NCBI GenBank assembly: GCA_944470555.2
Contig: OX104132.1
Coordinates: forward strand, 16,687,755-16,751,754
Length of the DNA stretch: 64,000 nt
Source: Heterobilharzia americana
Lineage: Eukaryota > Platyhelminthes > Trematoda > Strigeidida > Schistosomatidae
Direction of reading: 5' to 3'
The notes beneath the pieces are model-generated. The model had not been told where the DNA came from. It did no database searches and saw only the letters and a program-made list of their open reading frames with translations. Numbering within the stretch: the first letter of the stretch is position 1; every line of letters begins with the position of its first letter. This document shows positions 23,030-34,210 of the stretch, in pieces. The translations under genes and the position numbers were made by a program.

Positions 23030-23150
23030 GTTACTTGTATTGTCCTGCCGTTGATTGGAACGAACTGATGGGTCTTTATTAGCAAACGGGTTCCTGCGCG
23101 GATGCCTCCATTCTGCCTGTGTTTCAAATTTATATCGATGATGGATAGTG
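23030..23150 (-). mobile_element. SINE family A, tail part, minus orientation
   Basis: GTCCTGCCGTTGATTGGAAC and GCGCGGATGCCTCCATTCTG match the outer parts of family A copies at 4340-4425 and 42720-42790. It lies head-to-head with the next copy. Confidence 0.55.
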
Positions 23151-23164
23151 GCTGGTAGTGAAAT

Positions 23165-23455
23165 CCAGGACGTGTGTGTCGTGACTCGGTGGCCTAGTGG
23201 ATAACGCCCTGGCGTTTGAAGGGACTGCTGAAGTGTTCGGGTTTTAGTGGGAACAACATCACTCACTGGGAACCAGGTATATCCATCCATCTGACAGGTC
23301 TGAGATAGGATAAGACAAGCGTCTTGAGTCCCACTGCTAACCGGTATCCACCATTAGTGGAAGGCATTGATGTTGTAAGAGTATATGGACACATCGGTTG
23401 GTCAGAAGTCCAGTCTTTAATACAAGTCATACAGATGGGCACCATGATAGTAACA
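23165..23455 (+). mobile_element. SINE family A, head and decayed hammerhead
   Basis: tRNA-like head: A-box GGTGGCCTAGTGGATAACGC and B-box region GTGTTCGGGTTTTAG. A decayed hammerhead follows at 23293-23340, where CTGACAG replaces CTGANGA and AAGAC replaces GAAAC. The core is not functional. Confidence 0.7.
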
Positions 23456-24079
23456 ATTTGATACTAACTAGTCAAATGCATCTCAATCTGTGAGATTAAC
23501 TAGTCATCGTTTTAGGTGGTTCCATCTACCCTTTAACTGACAGTGCAATAATATTTAAAAGAGATTTCATAATGTGTAAGTTGTTCAACTATAAGTAGTA
23601 ACATATATACCGGATTTTCGATAAAAAGATGTGAATCAATTAGTTGTTTCGGTGAAGGATTCCTTAATTATTACGTAGAGTTGGAGAACTTCCAGCTTTC
23701 AGGAGTTGAATAGTGAAAAGCTTCCCTGTCATGACATTTTGTTTGGTATCTAACGACAAATGTCTGCTTAAAAGCGGCTCCTTTTAAGACAAACCAACTG
23801 AACTAACCATGCTTCATGTTTGATTTTTGTCAGCCTCTTAAGAAAAGCTCGCTGGTGATAATCATATTCAAAAGAGCTATTTTAATGACCGTTAGTGAAC
23901 AAACTTATTCCAGTAGTTTAAAAAGAGGGTAGGTAAGTTGAAAACATGAAAGGTTTATTGTTCTGAGTCGACAGTTTTGAAGATTTTGGTAGATAAACTG
24001 TTGAATAATTTACTTGTTGTTGTGATAGGATGAATTGGTTCGAAAGTAGATTTTACCAAGAACTGATATGAGATGGGGA

Positions 24080-24245
24080 ACCACTGAAAACCTAGTATTT
24101 CTGTACGTCCACTTCGTTCTGGTCTGGGACTTCTTAGTAGTGTTCACCTACAATTTCGCGATGGACTGAACTCAGGACCATAAGGTCTTAAGATGAGGGC
24201 GTGACCAATCAACCACTGGTTTAAGACCCAATGGTCCATAAATTT
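24080..24245 (-). mobile_element. SINE family B, minus orientation, degraded
   Basis: Tail, hammerhead region and tRNA-like head are in family order on the minus strand. The core boxes read CTAAGAA and GAAG, so the ribozyme is dead. Confidence 0.55.
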
Positions 24246-24387
24246 CAACTTATATCAGTTCTATTTAGTAGGGCTATATTATTCTCCTCTCCTCCATAGT
24301 ATTTTATGGCTGCCTTAGTAGTAACTTTTTCTCAGGTTCCGTAAAGTGTTGGTGACAACAAATCTTGTTTCTCATCTGAAACCACAG

Positions 24388-24411
24388 AGAGAGAGAGAGA
24401 GAGGGAGAAAC
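24388..24411. repeat. (AG)n microsatellite
   Basis: About eleven AG units with one interruption. Confidence 0.9.
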
Positions 24412-25612
24412 AAACTGACCAGTAGTTTGAAAATAAATTTATTAAATTTTCCATCATACCTTGTGTAGGCGAATACTACTCAGTGCATAATTTGACTGAG
24501 TCCTCTGAGGTCAAGCAACTTAGGTTCTCATCTGGTAGCACCTATCTAAATAACTAAATCAGTGAAAAAAGAAAATCCTTCTTAGTTCAATAATGAAGCA
24601 TGCACAGTGGAGAAGATACCAATGATTTTAAGTACATTCCGACTATCAGCAGCCAGTGGAACTAGAAGATACTTGCAATTTCATAAACCAGTGCTACTAG
24701 TGGTATCACAAGAAACCTCTGTAAGCAAAAACAAATGGATGTTAGCCAAAATAAACCACATTAGTATTTGCAACGTAATTTAATGAGTTCTGTCTCTTTC
24801 CTCCCGTTTTTTGCCTAAAATTATTATTCAACGAGAAGGATAAGATGAGATAACTCTTTTCAACAAGTATATTATTAAGCTGTTCAGTCGTACTTGTAAT
24901 AAATAAAATGTTAGATATTCACACTAGAAAGTATCTCAGCCAATAAGGCATGCGTAATTCAAAGGTTCGAATCATCAAAATGTATTCAAAAGAAGTATGT
25001 ACAACCCCCTTCTCTGCCATGCGCATCTTCATTACTTTTGTTTTGCAATAACTTTTTTTAACGCCTACAGACATTATGTAACTTTCCTTTGTCACACAAT
25101 TTATATTGATCTTTGATATGTAGGTACTCTGGAATGTTATATCCTTTCTACTATATATTCACAAGAGTGTACAGCCAAGAGAATGATTTCATTGAGAAAA
25201 TTTTTCTTCGCTACAACCACCAAATCTCAACCTTTTCTGGATTTAAAATTTATCTACTTACAAGTAGTATATATTTAAAGCAAAAATTACACAAGCGTCG
25301 ACAGTATAATGAGATCTGTTTTCTATACATATATATGGAAAACATGAATAAAAGAGTGAGGATCAATATTGTCTACTGACTTTGCCCGAATTCTAACATG
25401 GAACTGTCAACAAAGAGGGACATCATGTATCAAATTATTTTGACAAAGCAAAGGACTGTCGAACAATGAATGGACACTACCATAGACAATTGAAAATGTA
25501 AATAAACCTGCCATAAATTTGTGTTTGCAGATATGGTAAAAGGTAGTTTAATCTCTGGCAACTAACCAATTTCACACCGTTTTCAAGATACTTGTCTGCT
25601 TCACAGATAAAA
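24412..25612. other. unassigned 3' flank of the receptor gene
   Basis: A tRNA-like segment with B-box AAAGGTTCGAATC lies near 24961, and its follow-on AAAAGAAGTATGTACAA recurs near 45218. An 88-codon ORF at 25113-25379 has no domain. The 3' UTR of the minus-strand receptor gene should lie in the last few hundred bases. Confidence 0.35.
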
Positions 25613-26769
25613 TTATATAATAAGTGTATTAGGCTCATAGTGTTCACTGTCAATCAACGAACCACCCATTCCAGTAACACCTGAGTCTGTCTGTCGAAAA
25701 CTTGCTGCATTTGGACTTTCGTGCTTTGAAATATGCGTCATCTGTAGAAAGTTTGGTGAATAATCCACTGGAAGGTTATTATTAAACATGATTTGTTTAC
25801 GTGTATTCGATGGTTGAGGTGATCCATGAGGTGTTGAATAGATTGAAGAATCTCCACCGAGCATATATATTAAATGTTTCGGAGGTGGAGGTAATGGTGG
25901 CGGTGAATCATCTGTTTGTCGATTCTGATGAATGTTTTTCATACTCATATCAGGTGATTTCATAACTTTAGCTGAAGGCACTAGAGATAAGGAATTGGAC
26001 AGCTGGAATTTATTATTACTATTACTATTATTATTATTACTTAATTTTATTGATTCAGTAATTTTATTTTGTAATCGGCATGGATGTCGTGATCTTGGTG
26101 AGTAAGTTAAACTAGCCATATTTGTTTTTGGCTCCACATATGAGTTGATTGAGGTCTTCATAGTTGTTTTTGCAATAAAACTATTACAGTCATTATGATA
26201 CTTTATATTCTCTGGTATACGTTGAAGTATTGGAGAAGCAAATGTAGATGGACTTGATCTATGAGTTTTATGGTGTACATTAATTCTATGCATAGTGTGT
26301 TTTGATTTAAACTTGGGTGATAAAAGTACATCAGATATTGTATGAGATATTGGTAATGGTGATATATTTTTACTTGTTTGTCCACTGTCTGTAGGTGTTT
26401 TCATAGGATAAGCATGAGTTTCTAGCCTTTCTACCTCATCATCATCATCATGTGAACTAATTTCACAGTTATCTTCATCATCTACTTCTTCATTCAATTC
26501 TTGAGTTTTCATTAATTCTTCTATTTCATAATCATTATGTTCATTTTCATGTTGATATTGTACAATAGTATAATTTTGTTTATTAACTCGATTAATGTTC
26601 AATTTTTTAAGCCAATTATATTCAGTAATTTGAAATGTATAATTATTAGTTATTAAATGATTAGTTTCACATAAACGTACAGATAAAATTATTAATTGAA
26701 TTAAAAAATCACCAAATAAACAACTTAATTGAATTAATAACCAATTTTGACGAGTTGGCCAATAAATTT
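25613..26769 (-). CDS. GPCR exon 2: TM7 and long cytoplasmic tail
   Basis: The minus-strand frame is open from the acceptor TCTAAAACAG (ends 26770) to the stop at 25613, about 385 codons. It begins IYWPTRQNWLLIQLSCLFGD, followed by LIQLIILSVRLC; the hydrophobic run is the likely seventh helix. The usual NPxxY motif of class A receptors is absent (GDFLI stands near its place). The tail of about 350 residues has an acidic patch (EEVDDEDNCEISSHDDDDEV), Asn/Ser-rich stretches and a proline run SPPPLPPPPKHL, a possible SH3, WW or EVH1 ligand. The C-terminus TLII could bind class II PDZ domains; these are inferences. The frame does not join exon 1 in phase: one extra nucleotide is needed (see finding). 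Confidence 0.75.
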
Positions 26770-26834
26770 CTGTTTTAGATATAGAAGATGATATTGATGA
26801 TAAAAAGAAGAGTATAATGAACTTGAAAATTTAC
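26770..26834 (-). other. probable 65-base intron in the GPCR gene
   Basis: Donor CAG|GTAAAT, a T-rich tract, then acceptor CTAAAACAG. The size is plausible for a short schistosome intron. Donor phase is 0 while the acceptor-side frame needs one upstream base. Confidence 0.6.
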
Positions 26835-28466
26835 CTGAATTAACCAATAACATTCAAGACGATTTATTGAATTAGTCATTAAATATGGTAATGAACAACA
26901 CAGTTGTATAATTGCCAAAATTAAAATTATAACACAATCTTGAATTAAATAATTTAAACTATACTTAACAATATTTTCATAAAGTTTATAAAATTTAATT
27001 TCTTTCATATTTAAATTATGTAGAAATATATGTTGAAATTCATATTTAATTTTAATTAAACGTATAATCAATATTAATAGACAAACAATTATTGTACAAC
27101 AAGGTATAACAAAACTAATTACAGCAAAACAATATTCATAGATAATTTGACCAGTTTTATTGATTAAACGCCAAGCTGGATATATTTTTTCAATAAATTC
27201 TTTATCATTATTACTATTACTAATATGTTGTTTATTAGTATTATGAATATTATTATATAATTTAATTTTTAAATTTATACCAATTAAATGATATGACCAA
27301 ACCTGTGGTAAACATATGGCTAATGAACATGTAATCAATAAACCAATAATCAATATTAAACGTCCAATTGATGTACAATTTATTCTTTTATAATGCATAA
27401 TATTATTTAAATACAAATTATCATTATTATTATTATCTAAAGTTGTTTGTTTATTTTCATTTGAATTATATAAATGATTTGGTTTACAAAAAAAACAGAT
27501 ATATTCATTTTCTATATGATAATTTGTTTGTTTACATATTGGACATGATTGAATTGTTGTACACTTTTGTATTGAACAATATTTTTGAATAAATTTCAAA
27601 AATATTTGAAATATTGAATTGATTTTTGTATTTTCTATTATACTTTTATTTGTATAATTATTATTTATATTAGTTATCATTGTTTTTATATAATGATTTT
27701 CATTAATTTTTTCTTTCGTTAGCATATATATATAGTTTACATAATGACTAAATGATTTTGTCATTGGATTAACATATAATTCACCTAATATATAAATACG
27801 ATCAATTATTAAGCCGATAGTTAACCAACATAATGTTAAACGTAATACAATTTGCATTGTTAACATTGCAGGTAATTGTGTAATAAATTTCGGTGTACTA
27901 TTATTATTATTATTATTATATATATCCATATTTGAAAGTGTATTATATTGATGAGTAGAATTTAAATCTGTATTTAATTGATTTTTATCGATTATTTGAT
28001 AATTTGTTAATGTGGTATATTGTCCAATTGACATTGGTATATAACGTGGTAAACTTGATAACCATATTAATGAAGAATTTATACCTGTGAGCACATAGAA
28101 TACAATTAAATATTGAGATAATCTTTGTATATATGGACGTGTATATAATGTATACTTTGGACAAGTATAATATTTTGATTCATGAAATATATTAACAAGT
28201 GTAAACAATGTTGTCGCTGCTGGTATCAATGGTAAACTAAAATAAAAGATAATTTGTAAAATATATTGTATACTATCAGTTGAATTATCAATGAAATTTT
28301 CATTTGAATTACTGAATTGATTTTTTGAATGTATAACAGATGATAAATATAATTGATTCATTGCTTCATTTAAATTAACTGGTCTTACAGGCTTTAATAA
28401 CCAGTCTTGTATTAATAAACCAGAATTAGTAAATGTCCAATACATACAACTTGGTAAAGTTGCCAT
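26835..28466 (-). CDS. rhodopsin-like (class A) GPCR, exon 1: N-terminus to TM6
   Basis: The start ATG at 28466 has a strong context (A at -3, G at +4) and an in-frame stop two codons upstream. Residues 1-66 form an extracellular tail with a glycosylation site at Asn61. Predicted helices: TM1 about 67-93, TM2 about 115-138, TM3 about 201-227, TM4 about 367-390, TM5 about 445-472, TM6 about 507-530. Class A marks: DRI at 222-224 (DRY position), Pro455 in TM5, and CCSLPY at 523-528 in TM6. It lacks the TM3 Cys of the conserved disulfide and the TM4 Trp. Intracellular loop 2 is huge (about 228-364), Asn-rich, and carries CPIC-X12-CFFC at 308-327. Unusual class A receptors are common in flatworms, including platyhelminth-specific orphan groups; the ligand cannot be told. 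Codon use is strongly AT-biased. Confidence 0.85.
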
Positions 28467-28974
28467 TGATTTATACCTTACTTAATTATTGTTTTAAATG
28501 ATTAATTGATTTTTATTTCTAACGGTTAATTCTTTAAAAATAATATTTATATGTGAACGAATAGTGGGTGATATAAAAATCTCATTTTATTTTTGTAATT
28601 GAATGCTATTCATACTGAATGAAGTAAATGACTTATATTTACAAAAAGTGGATTCTAATAAAATAGGTAAAATGATGACTTGGAAGTTTAATTTGATCAA
28701 CCACGCAAAGTTATGTGATTGGGCATTTTTTTTACTAGCTGCTGATTGGTTAAACAAATATTCTCTCCCAAATTTTACTAGTTTGCACGAAAAGGGAGCG
28801 AAATAAGCATTTGAAAGTGAAATAATTAAAATGTATTGTTAACCAAAGGTCATTGGTTCGAATTCTAACCAAACCCAGATCTTCAACTTCAATCATGTCT
28901 ACCAAACCACCACTATCTTCAAGATTCGGTGTAAACAATATAGTCTATTTGATGGCTAACATTAAAAAGCTAGT
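28467..28974. other. upstream flank of the receptor gene
   Basis: AT-rich DNA expected to contain the promoter and 5' UTR of the minus-strand receptor. No clear core promoter is visible. A B-box-like TTGGTTCGAATTCTAACC at about 28853 marks a tRNA-derived remnant. Confidence 0.4.
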
Positions 28975-29215
28975 CGTGTGCTTTATCCCATTCGGGACCC
29001 ACTGCTGGATGTATCCTCACCTTAATGACTGTTGTCCCCCCTGGGACTCGAACCTAGAACCCATCTCATCAGTGGCCAAAGTGTTGCCCACTAAGCTGTT
29101 GGACCACAACAGCCACGACTTGTGCAACCAATATTAGGGATCATCTGTGATACCTCCACATTTAAGACGTACTGGAACCCATTTGATAACAAACCTCGAG
29201 CAATTCGACCCAGTA
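28975..29215 (-). mobile_element. SINE family A, minus orientation
   Basis: The minus strand has an A-box-like CTTAGTGGGCAACAC and a B-box GGTTCGAGTCCC. The hammerhead follows, but its CTGANGA box has become CAGTGGG. The outer tail reaches about 29215. Confidence 0.65.
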
Positions 29216-29479
29216 TAGTAGTGGGATGCTACATGTATCAAAAACTAGGTGGATAATTGGAAAACTGCATTTTTTTTTGTCAAAGTCTGATTTTATCCAA
29301 CCTTTATCTACCATGACGTTACCATAAAAAATAGACAAACATGAAATGGCTATGCCATTTCCAAGTGACAGTTATATATGCAGTTGAGTAGTCTAGTAAA
29401 TTAAAACTGCTTAGTAAATTAGGATTAAAGTTATAAGACACTCCGGAGGTTTGTGGGGACTTATTTATTCATTTCAACT

Positions 29480-29640
29480 TGTTGTTCATCATGAAGTGAT
29501 GTAAGTTGGAGGGTCTATCAGAAACCTGGGAGCACAAGACAGGTGTTTCGTCCTGGCGTGGGACTCCTCAGCAGTGCGCAACCATGACCTAACCAGGGCT
29601 AGAATCGAGGACTTTCTGGTTGCGCGGTCAGCAAATGTTA
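29480..29640 (-). mobile_element. SINE family B, minus orientation, with well-kept hammerhead
   Basis: The minus strand runs from a tRNA-like head with a degraded B-box (CGATTCTAGCCC) through the hammerhead to the tail CCAACTTACATCACTTC. It lies about 1 kb upstream of the receptor gene start and in the same orientation. Confidence 0.7.
29532..29577 (-). ncRNA. type-I hammerhead ribozyme, complete conserved core
   Basis: Minus strand: stem I arm GCACTG, box CTGAGGA, stem II GTCC-CACGCCA-GGAC with four perfect pairs, box GAAA, stem III ACA/TGT around CC, cleavage C in GTC, stem I arm TTGTGC. Every invariant core nucleotide is present. Stem I keeps four Watson-Crick pairs plus a G-U next to the cleavage site, with one U-U mismatch. 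It is the best-preserved ribozyme in the window and is predicted to be able to self-cleave if transcribed. Confidence 0.75.
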
Positions 29641-31249
29641 ACACAGATAAACCTAATTCCTGATGCTACTTCAAACTGTTAAACTAGGAAATAAGTGGTC
29701 AACTTGAATAGTATTTGCGAACTACACGGTCCACACTGACATTCTGATGACTGAAGAGATTCTCAGTTCCCCAACTGTGATGTCGACAGGATTACTGTTG
29801 AAAACCATCTATGAGTAAAATATGAGCGTGATGTCCTTTTAAGTTTTCTAGATATATCCACGAGAGAGATGACGTCATATTTAGAAGAATAATTCGTCAT
29901 AAGGGTACACTGTGAACTCGGAAGTATTAAAATTACACTACTTTCCATCCGCTGAACTACAAACCAGGCTTAGTGGAATCCTTGTTCGATGGTACAAGAA
30001 ACCAATAATATATAGATAAATATATGATATGTCAGCTCTCCCTGGAAAGCATTCATCTCATATCTTAGGAGAATTATTAGTGGATAAGGAAGACAATATG
30101 GAGATAAGTTGAGAAGAAGATATTTGTCACTTATTTGAATATTATGAGAGTTCAAATTTCAGAACAAGAGATCGGAAAGTGAAGAGTTGACGAAGTAGAC
30201 TGCAACCCATCTAACGCGATCTTCAACTGCACATCTATAAATTCGCGTAAACTTATCAAATCAAGTATACCAAAAGGAGAGAAAGATGTTCTTCAATCCA
30301 CTTTCGTGAAAATATTTCAAAACGTCATCGAATGCAAAACATGTCATACTTATTGGTTCATTTAGAGCAGCAACCAATCTTATGTTGTCTAGTCCTGACT
30401 GCTGATTGAATTCTGCTAGTCAGATTCACAATCTGGCCACCAAGCTAGATAACTCGTCATCATGATACATTCTAGTAGATGTCAGTTAGATGGAGGCAAC
30501 CGATAGGAAGTCTTGGACCCACATTTCATGCTTTTTGGCGCTCGTCAGCGAAGCATATCTGTAACCTCTACAGAAATGATACCCCACTTTACCGGCGAAT
30601 TCCCAAAGGCAAGATATCTAGGTCCAGTACCTCCTGCCAATCACCTCCATCCAAATAATATCTGTCAAAGTCCATCCTGGTGGTGAATCGCTTAGCCTGG
30701 TGTCCATATCACAAGACTAATAGATGGAATTGGATCAGCACTCAGGACTAGACTGAATGAAGTTGATTACCTTACAGACGGGACAACAATTACTCTGAGA
30801 TCACGGATATATTTTGCTGAATAGTGCCAACAAGTACAAGACCCAGGACTTTTTGCTGATTGCCTTCATGCAGTCAATCAATATTTAATCCATTTACAAA
30901 ATGTCCATAAAATAATTAGGCCAAGAGATGCTTCCTTTTTCTTAATCGACCATAGTTAAACGAACTCAACATAAACTCCATACATACAGAATGAGGCTAA
31001 AAATAATCAGACCTGACCCTTCTGACTGTCCTTTAATCTAATTACATAACACTTTGAAATTCACTAAATTCTATGTATTCTCAAGGCTGTCAACAGTTGA
31101 AGAGAAGTATAAGGATAAAAATAATTAATTTTGACCAATACAAGAACAAAGATACGTACAGAGTAAAATGAGCTCATTTCATCTCACTGCCTTTCATCAG
31201 CTGCAAATAGGCTGTAATTGAAATGAAATATTAGTAGTAATAAAAGCTT
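29641..31249. other. unassigned interval
   Basis: No recognised gene. The part 30170-30920 is less AT-rich and may be an unrecognised interspersed element. Two 60-codon ORFs (29763-29948, 29970-30155) look like chance. Confidence 0.35.
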
Positions 31250-31700
31250 ATATGGCAACAATCGCGAGGTCAAATACATAGGTCAAAGTAGTCGATCAGG
31301 GTCGATTAGGCTATCAGAACACAAAAACTTAGCTAGGTCAAAATTGGTAGATCCTAATAAGGTAGTGAATTTCGAAAAAAGCTCAGCCATAGCTATGCAT
31401 GCGATCACACAACCACACAATCAGATGAATGAGACAGGGTGAAAATTCTTGAACTAACATAACAGGGTGGAGGGAGAGATTGATAACTGAATCTTTCTTT
31501 ATCGAATCAAAACATGCAACAACAGGAATGACCCAGGACCTGTTGCAGATATATGGAAAATCTTACTGCTCATCTCACAAGGAGACGAGGAAATTAGGAC
31601 TATATAAAAGATATCTCAAAGTTGATATGACTATAGAAAATAAATGATGTCCAAAACGTAATCCAGCAAACGATATTGTTACACTGTGTGATAAATCTAA
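31250..31700 (+). mobile_element. Penelope-like element, GIY-YIG end and 3' UTR
   Basis: The plus frame at 31265-31440 reads REVKYIGQSSRSGSIRLSEH, then KLVDPNKVVNFEKSSAIAMH and AITQPHNQMNETG. These are the YIG block, the conserved Arg/Glu-His region and the C-terminus of the PLE endonuclease. The 3' UTR follows, aligning with 40800-41060. The usual Arg after YIGQ-T is Ser. The RT part is missing. Confidence 0.8.
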
Positions 31701-32438
31701 AAAAATCAATAAATGAGAACATACTGCTGATGAGTGACTTACTACGAAATGGACGCTTTGAAGTTACAATACGAATTAGTTACCTATGGGATACGTTAAA
31801 TTGAGGCATTTCCTATGCTTGTTAGTGATGCATCATCTTGTAAGTTGAATGTTTCATAGTCTATATGAGTCTCTTTCCCTTGAAATTTTCAAATCATGGA
31901 GTGTATCTGTAGTTCAAATGGATCATTTTGGTGGTGTTCTTTTTACCCTAAGTAGATGATTTGATAAAAACTTCTCATTATTTCAGAATTTTAGTTATAG
32001 TATATTGTGAACTGGATTAGGTTGAAAAATATGTCATAGTCTCAAAATCAGTGCAGGATCTGAAGCTTTTCCATTCGTTCTCTCGTCAATATGATGTATG
32101 AATTTCTGAACATTTTCAAACTTGAACAGAATAACTATACTGGTATAGCTCACATTTCTCTACGGTTCTAGGGCTGATGATGATTAGCTGAATATACATT
32201 TCTTTGATATTCTTTAAACAGTGGAATATGTAGGAAAAGACAAGACGTGGTCGCAGAGATGAAAAAATTTTCTTTTCAACAAATTCACCCACTAAGCTGT
32301 ACATTCATAAATATATGCTACAGTGGGTAGAACGTCCGAGAATTATTGGCAGTTAGGGGGTATCATCATCATCAATATCAACATAGGACCAGGCAATACC
32401 GCATAACGGTCCGAGTTACCACACCTCATATCACTACT
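31701..32438. other. unassigned interval
   Basis: No recognised feature. CTGATGAGTGACTTACTAC with GAAAT at 31727-31750 resembles a hammerhead but lacks a stem II. Confidence 0.35.
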
Positions 32439-32705
32439 TCAAGTAAAAAGGCAGTGAAGTTGAAGATGAAGAAAAGAAAATTCAGTCAAAAGAAATATAA
32501 AGTACGAAAAGAAAGAAAGGAAGAATGAAAAAATGGTGAGATTCGGTATAGCATCATTAAGATGAGGATAATATGTGTATACATCTGCGCCACTGGCGTC
32601 GGTTCTGAGCCATAGAATCACCAAGAGTCTCCAACCACTGGTTTTCTTGTCCCGTGGACCCCAACCGGCTAGTCTGCATCGTCCTCCTCTCCCCCCATGG
32701 CTCAA
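32439..32705 (-). mobile_element. second non-LTR family (N2), C-terminal end
   Basis: The minus frame reads GRCRLAGWGPRDKK, then DASGADVYTYYPHLNDAIPN. This matches the C-terminal end of a non-LTR ORF that also appears at 36448-36633 as GRCSLPGWGLQDDKNQ. It differs from the RTE copies and has its own 3' end followed by a T/C-rich stretch. The clade cannot be fixed without the RT core. Confidence 0.55.
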
Positions 32706-32984
32706 ACCAAAAGTTAGGGGGCAAAATATAATGAATATATCATAAAAGAAATTAATTAATATACGTTTGGGTTTAGAGTGGGAAAATAGATAAGGAATTG
32801 TGAAATTAAATATAATTACGCAATACAGGATGAATTATGGCAGGGTAGGAAAATGAACGAAGGGTTATAGAAATAGAATTGTGATTACGCAATACTGCAC
32901 AAACCTATGATAGAACAGGAAAGTAAACAATGGATGAAGGAAATACAAAATGAATCTATGACAGTCAAGGCTTTATGATTGCCA

Positions 32985-33425
32985 TGACAAAGATAAGGGT
33001 TGGTCATACCTTCATTGGACGCAAAACGCTGGTTTGAACTTCTGGATGACTAGTGCTTCAGCTATAGACAGATGCCTTGATCTTACTCCTATCGAGTGGT
33101 TTGATCGAACTCTGTAGGGAATTTTGAATGAATTGTCAAAAGGAACTAAGTAGCCTGAGTTTATGAGGTGTTCAGCTATTTAACTGAAGATACACTTCCG
33201 TTCTATGTTTGCTAGTCAAACTGGGTAGTGTTCACGGGCACGTTTTACAAGCGAATGCATAGTGCAGCCGATGTACTCAGCTCCACAACAGCAAGTAAAC
33301 TGAGATACAGAAATTGATATAACTTGATACGTCGGCTTGTCTATCACACATCGACCAAATTGTTTCTTGTAAGAGAAAATAATCGGTCATACCATGCATC
33401 CGCGACTGTATGAAACTACTTACAG
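32985..33425 (-). mobile_element. Penelope-like element, GIY-YIG domain to C-terminus
   Basis: The minus strand encodes SQFTCCCGAEYIGCTMHSLV followed by KRAREHYP, the GIY-YIG block with a C-C-C-G variant and Arg to Cys after YIG. Then, after stops, comes SIAEALVIQKFKPAFCVQ, the typical C-terminal block. The RT is missing; in-frame stops are present. Confidence 0.75.
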
Positions 33426-34059
33426 AGCATAATAAGTAGTTATGGCACAAACTTTTCAACTGCCATAAACAAATGCTGGAAAACTAGTCAATTGATCAAA
33501 TAAAGTTCCAATTTTCTCAACTCCTAAACTTTATTTCTCACACGATTACTCATCCCCATACCATCAGGTCTTCACTTGGGTGGTTGGAGGACCGCAAATA
33601 TAAGTTCACACATTAAAATTCAAGCGTCAACAAAACCATATTTGCTGTGTCACATATGATGAGTCAGTAAAATGTTGACAATTCTGTCAACAGTAGATAA
33701 TGCGTGTTTGTCCGTTTGCTTCTCCTGTCAGTATGTTCCATAGGATGGGCAGCTGTGATCAGTTACTTTCCTGAGCGGCATTTTGGAAAAGAGAGATGTG
33801 TTTCCGAGTTTCAGTACATAACCATGTGACGGTTAACCATTTTATGTGCATGTATGTGTGTTGATGCGTGAGTTCACTTCAACTTGGTCAACATGATTAA
33901 TAAACTTGATATTTCTGTTGATATCTAAAGGTTTTGAATAAGAGAACGCTTTGGACATGAACAAGTGTGGGCGAATAGTGTCCTACAGTTGAGGCCATTG
34001 CAGCTTCACTGAAAAGCAACTAGTACTCATCGATTTGCAAATGGAGGAAACTCACATCC
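33426..34059. other. unassigned interval
   Basis: No recognised gene or family. Confidence 0.35.
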
Positions 34060-34210
34060 CGGATTCGACTGTTAATCGTCAGGGTGAATATAACATCATG
34101 AATATCCGGTAGTATGGAGGCATTCCCATATGAGCCCATCTGCCAATACAGGTCGGGCAATTCAACCTTGTATATCAGCGAGAAATTACAAGTATCAAAC
34201 AACTAATATA
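34060..34210 (+). mobile_element. SINE family A, tail part
   Basis: CATCATGAATATCCGGTAGT and GAGCCCATCTGCCAATACAG align with the family tail at 16560-16640 and 45850-45915. The hammerhead part is too diverged to read. Confidence 0.5.

Noticed and set aside
26822..26834. A 13-base GT...AG stretch (GTAAATTTTCAAG) that would restore the GPCR frame if spliced
   Set aside because: Far too short for spliceosomal removal, and it would keep the T-rich intron-like sequence as coding. A missing base at 26765-26769 is simpler.
31727..31755. Hammerhead-like string CTGATGAG...GAAAT
   Set aside because: Stem II has at most two pairs, stem III does not form and no cleavage triplet is placed. It is also outside the SINE families.
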